Source: Candidatus Acetothermia bacterium (GTDB lineage Bacteria; Bipolaricaulota; Bipolaricaulia; RBG-16-55-9; JANLFV01). From it: a stretch of 64,000 nucleotides of DNA. Positions 28,430 to 37,622 of the stretch are shown piece by piece. Below the pieces are notes generated by a model, which made no database searches, was not told the DNA's origin, and was given only the letters and a program-made list of their open reading frames with translations. Position numbers and translations under genes: made by a program. The stretch lies in contig JANLFV010000001.1 in the NCBI GenBank assembly GCA_024653345.1, forward strand, positions 62,001 through 126,000. Reading direction: 5' to 3'. Positions within the stretch are counted from its first letter, which is position 1. Every line of letters begins with the position of its first letter.

Positions 28430-31204
28430 ATGCGCAGGCGGGTGATCTTCCTCGGGTTGCTGTGCGCGCTCCTCACTTCAGCGACCGCGGCCGCGCAGCT
28501 GACGCCGCCCTACGACTGGCAGATGATGGAGACCCCGCACTTCCGCATCATCTTCCATCCGGAGGTCGAGGGCCTGGCCTGTGAGGCGGCCGTGGCCGCG
28601 GAGGACGCCTATCAGCTCTGGGCCGCGGAGCTTGCCACCACTCCCCCACCCAAGACCGACATCGTGGTGATCGACTTCGACGATAGCCCCAACGGCTTCG
28701 CCGACCCATACGAGCTTCACAGCTGGGAGTTCGCCAGCCAGGTGCAATTCAGCGCCTGGTCCGGCGGGCGGGTCGCCTCTAACATCGCCGACACGATCTA
28801 TCACGAGTATTGGCACATCGTCGATATCGGCAAGGTGAGCGGCCCCTCGCAGGTCCTGCGCCAGCTCTTGGGGCGGAAGGTCATCCCGAACGATCTGAAG
28901 CCGCTGTTCAACATCGAGGGCTCCGCTACCTACGGCGAGTATCTGAAATACGGCTACTCGAGGGCTAACTTCGCGACCGCGGCGATGTATCTCCGCCAGA
29001 TGGCCCTGGACAATGATTTCCCCCCGCTCGATCGCGCCGCCACCTACTTCACCAACACGCGCTGGCCGTCCCTCGGGACGCTCTGGTATCTCCTGGGCGC
29101 CTGGTTCATGCGCTACATCGAGGAAGAGCATGGCCGAGGCGTGCTGGCCAAGCTCGATGAGCTCAATGCGCGAAGCTGGTCCGCCACGCTCTCCGCCCTC
29201 CTGGCGGACCTGCTCGCGGATCAGCTCGGCGTGGCCTTTTATGTCGGCCCCGACTTCGGGGAGTTGATGGCCCAGGCGACCGGCGTCTCGGCAAGAGAGC
29301 TCTACGAGGGCTTCCAGCAGTGGCTGAGGAGCCAAGCCCTCGAGCACCTGAGAGAAGTTGAGGCAGAGGGGATCACCTCGAGCATCCGGCTCACCTCCCA
29401 CGGCTACTGGACGGCCCAGCCGAGATGGTCCCCCGACGGCCAGTGGATTGCCTACGAGCATGACGACCCCTTCCGGCTCGGCGGCGTCCGGCTCGTCCGG
29501 CCGGATGGAAGAGACGATCATCCGCTGCTTCCGGCCACTTTCGTGCTGGAAGGAGCGTTCAGTTGGTCCCCCGACGGCCGGAGGCTGGTCTACTCCAGCT
29601 ACGATCGGTTCGGTCATTACTTCAGCTACAACGACCTCTACCTCTATGACCTGGAGGCAGGCAAGGCGGAGCGCCTGACTCGCGGCGCACGGGCCTATAA
29701 CCCGGTCTTCACGCCTGATGGCAGCAGCATCCTCTTCGGGAAGCAGGGCCCGGGGGACCGGACCAGCCTCATGAGACTGGAGCTGGCAACTGGCGCGGTC
29801 GAGACGATCAAGGAGTTCCCGCCCGACACCTTCCTCGACTTCTTCGCCCTCTCTCCCGACGGACGGCGGCTGGCCCTCTCGATCTGGAAGCGCCCGGGCT
29901 TCTCCGACCTCTATCTCATGTCGGCCACCGGCGGGGGACTCCAACCGCTCACGCAAGACCGGAACGAGGACCTCCGGCCCACATGGTCGCCAGACGGCGA
30001 GTATGTGCTGTTCGACTCGATCCGGGACGAGACATTCAACGTCTACGCGGTCCACATCTCCGATCGGAGCTTCTTGCGCGTGACCAATGCGGTCTCCGGG
30101 GCCTCTGCTCCCACGATCTCCCCGGACGGGAAGAGGATCGCCTTCATCGGCTACAGTAGCCGAGGCTACGACCTCCACCTGATGGACTTCGACCCCACCA
30201 GCTGGAAGGCGGTTAGCTTCCCGTCGGAGTCCATCCCCTCCTGGCCCGGCTTCCCCGAGGTCGATTACCCCGTCCGGCCCTATGATCCGTCCCAGACGAT
30301 GAGGCCGAAGTATTGGGAGCCAGCGCTCTATGGGACCCGACTCGGCGCGCGCACCTCCGCTTGGGACGCACTCTACCGCCGGTCCTACTTCGCCGAGGCT
30401 GGCTACGACTGGTCACAGCGCGGGCCGTTCGCCTCCCTCTCCTACACGGACTCGGAGCAGCTCTCGCCCCTGGTCTTGAGCCTCAGCCTCGACCTCTTGC
30501 CCTACGGCAACGCCGAGCAGCTGTCACTGGAGTATTGGCCGCTCGAGGGATTCTATCAGTCCCAGCGGCTCTCGCTGGCGGTGGAACGAGCGGAGTCCGC
30601 GAAGTTGGCCTACAGCCTCTCCGCTGCGTGGGACGGCTTCGCACTCCTCGGAAAGGACCTCTTCTGGCAGGAGCTCGAGGCTTCACTTGGCACCTCGCTT
30701 TACTACGACACCGAGACGGGGGAGTGGAGTCGCGAGGCAGTCCTCGAGCTCAGGGACTACCTCCACCTTCCGGTGATCGATCTTGCTGGGCCGCACGAGC
30801 TGGCGCTCCGGTTGGCAGCGGGCTGGAGCGATCGCGAGGGGAACTTCGCCTTGGGCGGGACCAGTGGGCAGTTCCTCCTCCGCGGCCAGCCGGATGGCGT
30901 CCTGGAAGGGAGCTTGATCGCCGGCACCAGCATCGAGTATCGCTTCCCATTGCTCTCCCTCGAGAAGGGCTGGGGCTTGAGGCCTCTCTTCCTTGACGAC
31001 CTGCGCGGGGCGCTCTTCGCCGATGCCGGGCTGGCGGGGGACCGGCTGCCGACGCTCGCCGAGCTGAAGGCCGGCTATGGCCTGGAGCTCCAGCTGCTCT
31101 TCACCACGGGGTTTGGCGTGCCGCAGGCGCTCAGCCTCGGCGTGGCTTACGGGCTGGGGCAGCCCGAGCCAATCTTCTATCTCGGCTTCGGCTCGGCCTT
31201 CTAG
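28430..31204 (+). CDS. Gluzincin metallopeptidase / TolB propeller / outer-membrane barrel protein, paralogue 2
   Basis: A 924-residue exported protein with a signal peptide (FLGLLCALLTSATAAAQ). It has the same order of parts as paralogue 1: N-terminal domain with DWQMMETPHFRIIFHPEVEG, zinc motif TIYHEYWHIVD (HExxH) and LFNIEGSATYGEYLKYG (later Glu); a TolB-type propeller with WSPDGQWIAYEHDD, WSPDGRRLVYSSYD, LSPDGRRLALSIWK, WSPDGEYVLFDS and ISPDGKRIAFIGYSS; a C-terminal barrel (FLLRGQ, SIEYRFPL, ALFADAGLAG) ending YLGFGSAF, with the terminal Phe typical of outer-membrane proteins. A phytase-like gene follows 9 bases downstream. Confidence 0.87.
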   Translation: MRRRVIFLGLLCALLTSATAAAQLTPPYDWQMMETPHFRIIFHPEVEGLACEAAVAAEDAYQLWAAELATTPPPKTDIVVIDFDDSPNGFADPYELHSWEFASQVQFSAWSGGRVASNIADTIYHEYWHIVDIGKVSGPSQVLRQLLGRKVIPNDLKPLFNIEGSATYGEYLKYGYSRANFATAAMYLRQMALDNDFPPLDRAATYFTNTRWPSLGTLWYLLGAWFMRYIEEEHGRGVLAKLDELNARSWSATLSALLADLLADQLGVAFYVGPDFGELMAQATGVSARELYEGFQQWLRSQALEHLREVEAEGITSSIRLTSHGYWTAQPRWSPDGQWIAYEHDDPFRLGGVRLVRPDGRDDHPLLPATFVLEGAFSWSPDGRRLVYSSYDRFGHYFSYNDLYLYDLEAGKAERLTRGARAYNPVFTPDGSSILFGKQGPGDRTSLMRLELATGAVETIKEFPPDTFLDFFALSPDGRRLALSIWKRPGFSDLYLMSATGGGLQPLTQDRNEDLRPTWSPDGEYVLFDSIRDETFNVYAVHISDRSFLRVTNAVSGASAPTISPDGKRIAFIGYSSRGYDLHLMDFDPTSWKAVSFPSESIPSWPGFPEVDYPVRPYDPSQTMRPKYWEPALYGTRLGARTSAWDALYRRSYFAEAGYDWSQRGPFASLSYTDSEQLSPLVLSLSLDLLPYGNAEQLSLEYWPLEGFYQSQRLSLAVERAESAKLAYSLSAAWDGFALLGKDLFWQELEASLGTSLYYDTETGEWSREAVLELRDYLHLPVIDLAGPHELALRLAAGWSDREGNFALGGTSGQFLLRGQPDGVLEGSLIAGTSIEYRFPLLSLEKGWGLRPLFLDDLRGALFADAGLAGDRLPTLAELKAGYGLELQLLFTTGFGVPQALSLGVAYGLGQPEPIFYLGFGSAF

Positions 31205-31213
31205 GAGGTGACG

Positions 31214-32326
31214 ATGACAAAGGTGCTGCTTCTGGCGATGGTCCTAGGGATCTTGGTGGTGGCGCTCGTCCCGCGCGGGCCGACACTGCGGTTCATCGGG
31301 GCCTACTCGATCCCCACGGACGAGTGGTCCTTCGGGACGATGCCGGTCGGGGAGCTATCCGGGCTCGCTTACGATCGAGCGAAGGATATCTACTACGCCA
31401 TCAGCGATGATCGGGGGGACACGGGCACCCCGGGCAGGCTCTATACTCTGCGAATTACGCTAGATCAGCGAGGGATTCACGCTGTTCAAGCCTGCTGCGT
31501 CACCTTCCTGGACAGCGATGGCAGCACTTCGGGCCTCCAGCCCTATCCCGCCAAGGGGCTGGATCCCGAGGAGGTGGTCCTCACCCCTCAGGGGACTTTA
31601 GTGATTTCCTCCGAGCGGGATCTGGACGGCCGCCCCTGGATCCGCGAGTTTGCGCTCGATGGTTCCCTCCTTGGGGAGATCCCGATCCCCGAGAGGTTCA
31701 TGCCCTCCCAGGGCAAGGGCGTGCGGAACAACCTCGCCTTCGAGGGCCTGGCGCTGACCCCGGACGGGAAGACCCTCTTCACCATCAACGAGCAGGCGCT
31801 GGCCCAGGACGGCCCGCTCGCGACCGTCGAGCACGGGACAACGGTCCGGCTGAGCCGATACGATCTGAGCGGCCCGCACCCGAGCGTCGTCGCGGAGTAT
31901 CCCTATGTGACCGAGCCGATCTTCGCCCCGCCTCAGGGGACTTACGCGGACAACGGCGTCACGGCCATCCTCTATGTGAAGGAGATCCTGCCGCGCTACG
32001 AGCTGCTCGTCCTCGAGCGGGCCTTCTCTGAGGAGATAGGGAACGACATCAAGCTCTTCGCCGTCCGCCTCGCGGGAGCGGAGGATGTCAAGGGCCTCCC
32101 CTCCCTCCCCTTCCCCTTCACCGGGAGGGCGGTGGAGAAGACCCTTCTCCTGAGGATTTCAGCGCTGAAGAGCCTCTCCGATCTCCCGGTCAGGCCGGAC
32201 AACATCGAAGCGCTCGCCCTCGGGCCGCGGCTGAAGAACGGCCACTACACCCTCATCCTAGCGAGCGACAACAACTTCAATCAGGACCAGACGAACCTCT
32301 TCCTGGCCTTCGAACTTGTGCCCTGA
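31214..32326 (+). CDS. Esterase-like activity of phytase (phytase-like) family protein
   Basis: A 370-residue protein. ATG 31214 fits the AGGAGGTG site 4 bases upstream better than GTG 31208. An N-terminal anchor or signal (VLLLAMVLGILVVALVP) is followed by a beta-propeller-like domain with conserved blocks of the phytase-like family: LRFIGAYSIP, VGELSGLAYDRAKDIYYAIS, DDRG, GLDPEEVVLTPQGTLVISSE, GVRNNLAFEGLALTPDGKTL and RPDNIEALALGPRLKNGHYT. Members are secreted or periplasmic and may hydrolyse phosphoesters or esters; activity is rarely tested. It is coupled to the metallopeptidase paralogue 2, suggesting joint surface function. Its end nearly touches the convergent gene at 32335. Confidence 0.87.
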   Translation: MTKVLLLAMVLGILVVALVPRGPTLRFIGAYSIPTDEWSFGTMPVGELSGLAYDRAKDIYYAISDDRGDTGTPGRLYTLRITLDQRGIHAVQACCVTFLDSDGSTSGLQPYPAKGLDPEEVVLTPQGTLVISSERDLDGRPWIREFALDGSLLGEIPIPERFMPSQGKGVRNNLAFEGLALTPDGKTLFTINEQALAQDGPLATVEHGTTVRLSRYDLSGPHPSVVAEYPYVTEPIFAPPQGTYADNGVTAILYVKEILPRYELLVLERAFSEEIGNDIKLFAVRLAGAEDVKGLPSLPFPFTGRAVEKTLLLRISALKSLSDLPVRPDNIEALALGPRLKNGHYTLILASDNNFNQDQTNLFLAFELVP

Positions 32327-32334
32327 CCGTCAGT

Positions 32335-33273
32335 TCAGTTGTGATAGACCTTCCCCTGGAGGCGGTAGTCTCCGCTCGCCGACCTGATGTAGGCCGCCTT
32401 GACGCAGGCCGCCTTCTCCTCGCTCGCCTGAACGAGGAAGGTGAACTCCGGGCCGACGGGGGCCGCGACCTTCGCCTCGCCTCTCTCGAGGATCGCGCTG
32501 AGGTAGAGGTAGTTCGGGGCGGTCACCAGGGCCAGGAGCGCGGGCCCGAGCAAGCTCACCGCCAGGCTACCGAGGCCGGCCTCCTTCACCGCAAAGGCGC
32601 CGGGAAGCTCGATGATCGTCGCTCCTGAGCCGACGGCGATGTCGAGCGCCCGCTGGGAGGGGAGCTTCTCGCAGTCGACAGAGACATTGAAGCCGAAAGA
32701 GGCCCCCGGAACGGCGACCGGCGCCGCCGGCGGCTGGGGCGGAGTGATGAGCTGAAAGAGGAGGTAGAAGACGGAGGCCGGGGGAGCGAAGAGGCTGACC
32801 GATGTGACGACGAAGGCGGCGAGCTCCCCGGAGCGGCGACCGGCCAGGGTGATGACCACAGGGTTTCCATAGACGACGATCCCGTATTCCCCGGCGAAGT
32901 CCCTCCCTCGAAGGAGTACCCCCTCAGGGACGGTGATCGTTCCATAGACGATGTGCGAAGGCTGCCCCAGTGGGAGGGTCATGAGGCTCCAGGCATCCTG
33001 GAAGATCGTCCCGACGAGGCCGGTCGAGGAGCGGACCTCGCCGATTGGCACTCCCTTATCGAACTCCGCGGCCAGGGCCGCACCCGGCCTCAGGCCAGTC
33101 CTGCTCGTGAACTCCTGCTCTCGCTCGCCGAAGCCTGGGTCGTCGGGAAAGAGGACCGTCATGCCCGCGCTGACCGAGACGGTCTGAGCCGGGGCTTCCG
33201 TTTCGAGCCCGCCGGTGCCGATCAAGACCATCAGCGAGAGGAGACCTGCTGCTATGACCAGGCGCTTTCGCAT
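32335..33273 (-). CDS. Hypothetical exported protein
   Basis: A 312-residue protein with a signal peptide (LVIAAGLLSLMVLIGTGGLE). It shows beta-strand-rich stretches (TVSVSAGMTVLFPDDPGFGE, LVGTIFQDAWSLMTLPLGQP, SHIVYGTITVPEGVLLRGRD) and a hydrophobic central segment (LAAFVVTSVSLFAPPASVFY) followed by a PPQPPAAPVAVPG linker. I recognise no family. ATG 33273 is preceded by GAGGTGAT. The central hydrophobic segment could be a membrane anchor or part of a lipid-binding fold. It is transcribed alone and convergently with the phytase-like gene. Confidence 0.65.
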   Translation of the reverse strand: MRKRLVIAAGLLSLMVLIGTGGLETEAPAQTVSVSAGMTVLFPDDPGFGEREQEFTSRTGLRPGAALAAEFDKGVPIGEVRSSTGLVGTIFQDAWSLMTLPLGQPSHIVYGTITVPEGVLLRGRDFAGEYGIVVYGNPVVITLAGRRSGELAAFVVTSVSLFAPPASVFYLLFQLITPPQPPAAPVAVPGASFGFNVSVDCEKLPSQRALDIAVGSGATIIELPGAFAVKEAGLGSLAVSLLGPALLALVTAPNYLYLSAILERGEAKVAAPVGPEFTFLVQASEEKAACVKAAYIRSASGDYRLQGKVYHN

Positions 33274-33462
33274 CAAGACATCACCTCAGCTAATTCTACC
33301 ACAGCGCGAGCAGGGAAGGCTTTCGCACCTCGGGATCACGAGCTCCTTGATCAATCCGACGGGGCGCGATCGGCCCCTCGCTGCCGCAGCGCCAATTAGC
33401 CCGTTGGGGAAGCAGCCGCCGCGCGATTGCAGGGGATTGTTGGGCCATGTTAAGCTAGAACC

Positions 33463-34194
33463 GTGAGCGCGGCAGCAGACCCGCGGCGTCCGCCAGACGC
33501 TGAGCACCCCAAGGTCTCCATCGTCATCCCCGCCCGGAACGAGGGCGGGGAGATCGAGGCGTGCCTGAAGAGCCTGATGGCCCAGAGGTTTCGCGACTTC
33601 GAGATCCTGGTAGTGGACAACGGCTCGACTGACGATACTGAGGCGATCGCCCGCCGCTACGGCTGCCGCGTGGTCCACGAGGCCCGGCCGGGGGTGGCCT
33701 TCGCCCGGCAGCGCGGGTTTGAAGCGGCCCGCGGGGAGATCATCGCCTCGACCGACGCCGATACGACCCTCCCGCCGGACTGGCTGGAGCTGATCGTCCG
33801 CTCCTTCGGGGAAAACCCCGACCAGGTCGGAGTCTTCGGGAAGATCCTCCTCCGCGGGCGGCAGGGGTTCGGGCAGTGGCTGGCGGAGTTCCTCTTTACG
33901 CTCTTCCTCAGGCTGAACTCCCTCCTCGGCCGGCCGCACTTCTGCGGCCCGAACTTCGCTGTCCGGCGGACGGCCTTCCACCGCGTCGGGGGCTTCAAGA
34001 ATGGTGACCGGTTCTACACCGCCTCCGAAGACCTCCAGCTCTCCCTCAAGCTCGCCCGGGAGGGCTACATCCTCTTCCACCGAGAGCTCGTGGCCTACTC
34101 CTCCTCGCGGAAGCTGAGCGGCGGCTCGCTCCGCTACATCTGGGAGCACACCAAGAACTACTGGTCGGTCGCCTGGCTCCGCCGGACGAGATGA
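33463..34194 (+). CDS. Family 2 glycosyltransferase
   Basis: A 243-residue GT2 enzyme of GT-A fold. It carries VSIVIPARNEGGEIEACLKS, the nucleotide-sugar DxD-like ASTDADTTLPPDW, and the acceptor-side FCGPNFAVRRTAFHRVGGF, then SEDLQLSLKLAREG, with ED as the catalytic base. The start GTG 33463 (MSAAADPRRPP) is uncertain. It has no transmembrane helices at the C-terminus, unlike polyprenyl-phosphate transferases. It begins a tight series with a PlsC-like acyltransferase (4-base overlap), so it probably acts on a glycolipid. The sugar and acceptor are unknown. Confidence 0.9.
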   Translation: MSAAADPRRPPDAEHPKVSIVIPARNEGGEIEACLKSLMAQRFRDFEILVVDNGSTDDTEAIARRYGCRVVHEARPGVAFARQRGFEAARGEIIASTDADTTLPPDWLELIVRSFGENPDQVGVFGKILLRGRQGFGQWLAEFLFTLFLRLNSLLGRPHFCGPNFAVRRTAFHRVGGFKNGDRFYTASEDLQLSLKLAREGYILFHRELVAYSSSRKLSGGSLRYIWEHTKNYWSVAWLRRTR

Positions 34195-34862
34195 TTGCCC
34201 TCCTCCTGAAGATAGTCGGCCTCTTCGTCTTCCTGCCGATGGAGCTGATCGCCAGGTCAGTCCGGCTCGAGGTCCAGGGGCGGGAGCACATCCCGGAAGG
34301 GGGCTACATCCTCTGCCCGACCCATGTGGGGGAGCTCGACCCTTATTTCGTCCGTCGCGCTCTCGGGGAGCGGTGGGCCTTCAAGGGGCGGAATCGGTTC
34401 CTCTTCCGGCTCGAGTTCGGCCTCTGGGTCCGACGGCTCTTCCTCGCCTACTGGGGCGGCTGGATTCTCGAGGAGTCTGGCCCGAACCTTCCGGCCCTCC
34501 GCGGGGCCTTGGCCTGGCTAGCCCGCGAGCGGCCGGTGACGATCTTCCCCGAAGGGCACCAGCACGGCCAAGGGCTGATCTACAGCGGCGCGGCCTTCCT
34601 CGCCTGCCGCTCGGGCAAGCCCCTCCTGCCGCTAGTCATCGACCGCGGGGTCTTCGTCGGGGAGGGAACGCCTTTCTATGTTTTCCCCTTTCTCGTGCTC
34701 CGCCGCTATCGCCGCGCGGCACCGCGAGTCAAGCTCACCTTCCTCGAGCCGCTCCGCCCTGATCTCGAGCGGTATCGCCGTGAGGGGCGGGAGTATCTCC
34801 AGTCCCTCTCCAGGGAGTTGGGCCGAAGGCTCTTCGGCCAGGAGCTGGAGGTGGTCGGATGA
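34191..34862 (+). CDS. PlsC-like lysophospholipid acyltransferase
   Basis: A 223-residue acyltransferase. After a hydrophobic N-terminus (ALLLKIVGLFVFLPMELI) it has the HX4D motif in CPTHVGELDPYF, motif III TIFPEGHQHGQG (FPEG) and PLLPLVI (motif IV region). This is the AGPAT/PlsC superfamily that acylates lysophosphatidic acid or related lipids, at the inner membrane. It overlaps the GT2 gene by 4 bases, so translation is coupled. In that context it may acylate a glycolipid rather than be the general PlsC; this is open. Confidence 0.88.
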   Translation: MIALLLKIVGLFVFLPMELIARSVRLEVQGREHIPEGGYILCPTHVGELDPYFVRRALGERWAFKGRNRFLFRLEFGLWVRRLFLAYWGGWILEESGPNLPALRGALAWLARERPVTIFPEGHQHGQGLIYSGAAFLACRSGKPLLPLVIDRGVFVGEGTPFYVFPFLVLRRYRRAAPRVKLTFLEPLRPDLERYRREGREYLQSLSRELGRRLFGQELEVVG

Positions 34863-34883
34863 TCAGGATTCCTGCGGGTGGAG

Positions 34884-34912
34884 TTGCCCGGCTCGAGCGC
34901 ATTTGGTATGGT
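34884..34912 (+). promoter_or_regulatory. Sigma-70 promoter for the phosphodiesterase-flippase-barrel genes
   Basis: TTGCCC (34884-34889), 17-bp spacer, TATGGT (34907-34912). It lies 52 bases before GTG 34964. Confidence 0.5.
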
Positions 34913-34963
34913 TGAGTTCACTTCAGCGATCTAGAGGAGACCGTCCGTAGGCAGGCTCGGGCT

Positions 34964-36601
34964 GTGAATAAGGTGGCAGTCTTCGCGCTGGACGGGGCGA
35001 CCTTTGCGGTCATCCGTCCGGCTGTGGAGCAGGGTGAGCTCCCTCATCTTGGGGCGCTCCTGGAGAAGGGCGCTTCGGGCGAGCTGGAGAGCACGATCCC
35101 TCCCATCACCGGGGCGGCTTGGACGACCTTCCAGACGGGGGTCAACCCGGGGAGGCATGGGGCCTTCGATTGGCTGACCCGTGAGGAGGGGAGCTATCGC
35201 CTCCGGCCGATCAGCTCGCAGATGCTCCGCCAGCCCCGCCTCTGGGACTTCATCGGGCAGCAGGGCGGGAGGGTCTGCGTCCTCGGCGTGCCCGTCACCT
35301 ACCCGCCGCGGGCCGTCAACGGCTGCCTCATCTCGGGAATCCTCACCCCCGAGGGGGCAGACTATACCTATCCCCCGGAGTTGGGCCGCGAGCTGGAGGC
35401 GCGCGTGGGGAAGTTCCCCTTCCAGCCGGAGCACTGGCGGGGCCGCTCCCGGGCTCGAGAGTGGCTGGCAGAGCTCAAGCGGACGATCGAAGCGCGGAAG
35501 AAGATCGCCCAGTATCTGCTGCGCAGGACTGACTGGGACTTTTTTATGCTCCACCTCATGGAGCTCGACTCGGTCCAACACCAGATGTGGCACCTCCGGG
35601 ACGGGGTCACAAGGCCTCGGTATAGGGTTAGCGTCGAGGGAGACCCGATCCTCGAGATCTACCGCGCCGCTGACCTGGCGCTCGGGGAGTTGATGGCTGA
35701 ACTGCCTCGCGGGACAACCGTGTTCGTCATCTCCGATCACGGCTTCGGGCCGCTGCATTGGAACATCTACCTCAATACATGGCTCCTCGAGGAGGGCTAT
35801 CTCGTCCTCAAGCGGGGGTTGAGGACCGGTTTGAAGCGGGCGGCCTTCCGGCTCGGGCTGACTCAAGAGAGGCTCTTCCCCTGGGCTGAGCGGCTCCGGC
35901 TCTTGGAGCGGGGGGCCCAGCTCCGCCACGGCCAGCTTCACGATCTGCTCGGGCGGTTCTTCCTCTCCCTCGAGGATGTGGATTGGCAGCGGACTAGGGC
36001 CTATTCGTATGGCAACATCGGCCAGATCTATCTCAACCGGCGGGGGCGGGAGCCCGAGGGAGTTGTGCAAGAGGCGGAGGCCGAGGAGCTGATCGAGGAA
36101 CTGCTGGGGAAGCTAAGAAAGCTCGCTAATCCCTATACCGGTGAGCCGGTGATCGAGCGGCTCTATCGGAAGGAAGAGCTCTATTCCGGAGAGAGCCTGG
36201 CTCAGGCAGCGGAGATCCTCCTTCTCCCCCGGCGGGGATGCATGATCTTAGGGACGACCGACTTCGCCGCAGCGCGGGTTGTGGCGCCCACCTTCGCCGG
36301 CTCGGGGTGGCATGAGCTCCTCGGGGTCCTCATCGCCGCGGGCGAGGGGCTGGCCCGGGGCCAGGTTGAGGGGGCCCGCCTGCTCGACATGTGCCCGACG
36401 ATCCTCTATGCGATGGGCCTGCGCATCCCCCGTGGCCTGGACGGGCGCGTGCTGGAGGAGCTCTTCCGCGAGGATTATCGGCGGAGCCAGCCGCTGGAGT
36501 GGTTTGCGGAGGAGGTAGAACTTGCCCTCGAGGTCGAGGAGGAGGGCGAGGGATGGGAGGAGGAGGCCCGGCGACGGCTCCAGGATCTCGGCTACATCTG
36601 A
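34964..36601 (+). CDS. Alkaline-phosphatase superfamily phosphodiesterase/nucleotide pyrophosphatase
   Basis: A 545-residue protein of the type I phosphodiesterase family. VAVFALDGATFAVIRP supplies the first metal Asp, PPITGAAWTTFQTGVNPGRH the nucleophile Thr region, and TVFVISDHGFGPLHWNIYLN the second metal site (DHG). There is no clear signal peptide or anchor, so it is probably cytoplasmic or loosely attached. Members hydrolyse phosphodiester bonds or transfer phospho-headgroups. It is followed 9 bases later by a flippase-like membrane protein, so it may act on lipid-linked intermediates. GTG start, with only a weak ribosome site. Confidence 0.87.
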   Translation: MNKVAVFALDGATFAVIRPAVEQGELPHLGALLEKGASGELESTIPPITGAAWTTFQTGVNPGRHGAFDWLTREEGSYRLRPISSQMLRQPRLWDFIGQQGGRVCVLGVPVTYPPRAVNGCLISGILTPEGADYTYPPELGRELEARVGKFPFQPEHWRGRSRAREWLAELKRTIEARKKIAQYLLRRTDWDFFMLHLMELDSVQHQMWHLRDGVTRPRYRVSVEGDPILEIYRAADLALGELMAELPRGTTVFVISDHGFGPLHWNIYLNTWLLEEGYLVLKRGLRTGLKRAAFRLGLTQERLFPWAERLRLLERGAQLRHGQLHDLLGRFFLSLEDVDWQRTRAYSYGNIGQIYLNRRGREPEGVVQEAEAEELIEELLGKLRKLANPYTGEPVIERLYRKEELYSGESLAQAAEILLLPRRGCMILGTTDFAAARVVAPTFAGSGWHELLGVLIAAGEGLARGQVEGARLLDMCPTILYAMGLRIPRGLDGRVLEELFREDYRRSQPLEWFAEEVELALEVEEEGEGWEEEARRRLQDLGYI

Positions 36602-36610
36602 GGTAGCGCT

Positions 36611-37618
36611 GTGAAGACAGTGGCCCTGGTCGCCTCGGTGATCGTCGGCCTGGGGATCCTTGCGGCGATCCTCTACTATGTCGGCTGGCAAGGGATCGCG
36701 CGCGAGATCTACCAGCTCGGCTGGCTCGGCTGCCTCGCCCTGGCCGGTAACTACCTCCTCACCTTCTTCTTCTGGGGCCTCACCTGGCGGATCATCCTGA
36801 GATCCTACGAGATCGACGCCCCCTGGCGCGCGGTCCTGCGGGCCCTCGTGAGCGGCTACACCGTGAGCTATCTCACCCCCTCGATGTATTTCGGCGGGGA
36901 GCCGGTCCGGGTCTATGTCTTCTCCAAGGAGATCGGCCTCCCCCAGCCCCGCCTCTACGCCACGGTCTTTGTGACCAAGCTCCTGGAGGCGGTCAGCTTG
37001 ATCCTCTTCGTCCTCCTCGGCGTCTTCTACGCGCTCTTCGCCGGGGGGAACCTCTCGGAGATCCAGCGCCAGTCGCTCTTCTACGGCGCGATCATCTTCA
37101 GCTTCTGGGTCTTCTTGGGCGTCTTGAACTTCACCCTGAACCTCGGGCTGGCAACGCGCCTGCTCCGGGGGCTCCGCCGCCTCCTCCCCTGGAAGGGGCT
37201 CCTCGTCAAGGCCGAGGAGAAGGTAGCGGAGGTCGAACGGGAGATCAGGCAGGCCTTCCATCAGGGCTCCAAGCTCCCCGCCACGGCCCTAGCGCTGCTC
37301 ACGAGCTTCGCCGCCAACTTGCTCATCTACCTCCGCCCGCAGATCTTCTTCTACTTCACCCAGGAGAGGCTCTTCTCGCTCGCCAACCTCTCCCTCGTCT
37401 ACGCCCTCTCGGTTATCGTGGCCTCCCTCTTCTGGATCACTCCCGGAGGGATCGGGATCGCCGAGGGCGGCTGGATCGGGATCCTCACGCTCGTAGGGAT
37501 CGGGAAGGCAGGAGCGGTGGCCTTCGCCCTGATCCTGAAAGGCTTCGAGTTGACCTTCGTCATCGTGGGGATATCATTATTGATGGAGTTCGGCGTGCAC
37601 CGTCGCTGGAGGAGGTGA
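36611..37618 (+). CDS. Flippase-like integral membrane protein (LPG synthase TM / UPF0104 family)
   Basis: A 335-residue protein with about eight membrane segments (VALVASVIVGLGILAAILYY, LALAGNYLLTFFFWGLTWRI, LLEAVSLILFVLLGVFYALF, IIFSFWVFLGVLNFTLN, ANLSLVYALSVIVASLFWI). Conserved blocks include VSYLTPSMYFGGEPVRVYVF and TPGGIGIAEGGW. This is the lysylphosphatidylglycerol synthetase transmembrane / AglD-type family, thought to flip modified lipids. No cytosolic synthetase domain is present. It follows the phosphodiesterase gene and precedes an outer-membrane-like protein, which suggests lipid or glycolipid transport to the envelope. Confidence 0.88.
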   Translation: MKTVALVASVIVGLGILAAILYYVGWQGIAREIYQLGWLGCLALAGNYLLTFFFWGLTWRIILRSYEIDAPWRAVLRALVSGYTVSYLTPSMYFGGEPVRVYVFSKEIGLPQPRLYATVFVTKLLEAVSLILFVLLGVFYALFAGGNLSEIQRQSLFYGAIIFSFWVFLGVLNFTLNLGLATRLLRGLRRLLPWKGLLVKAEEKVAEVEREIRQAFHQGSKLPATALALLTSFAANLLIYLRPQIFFYFTQERLFSLANLSLVYALSVIVASLFWITPGGIGIAEGGWIGILTLVGIGKAGAVAFALILKGFELTFVIVGISLLMEFGVHRRWRR

Positions 37619-37622
37619 GGCG

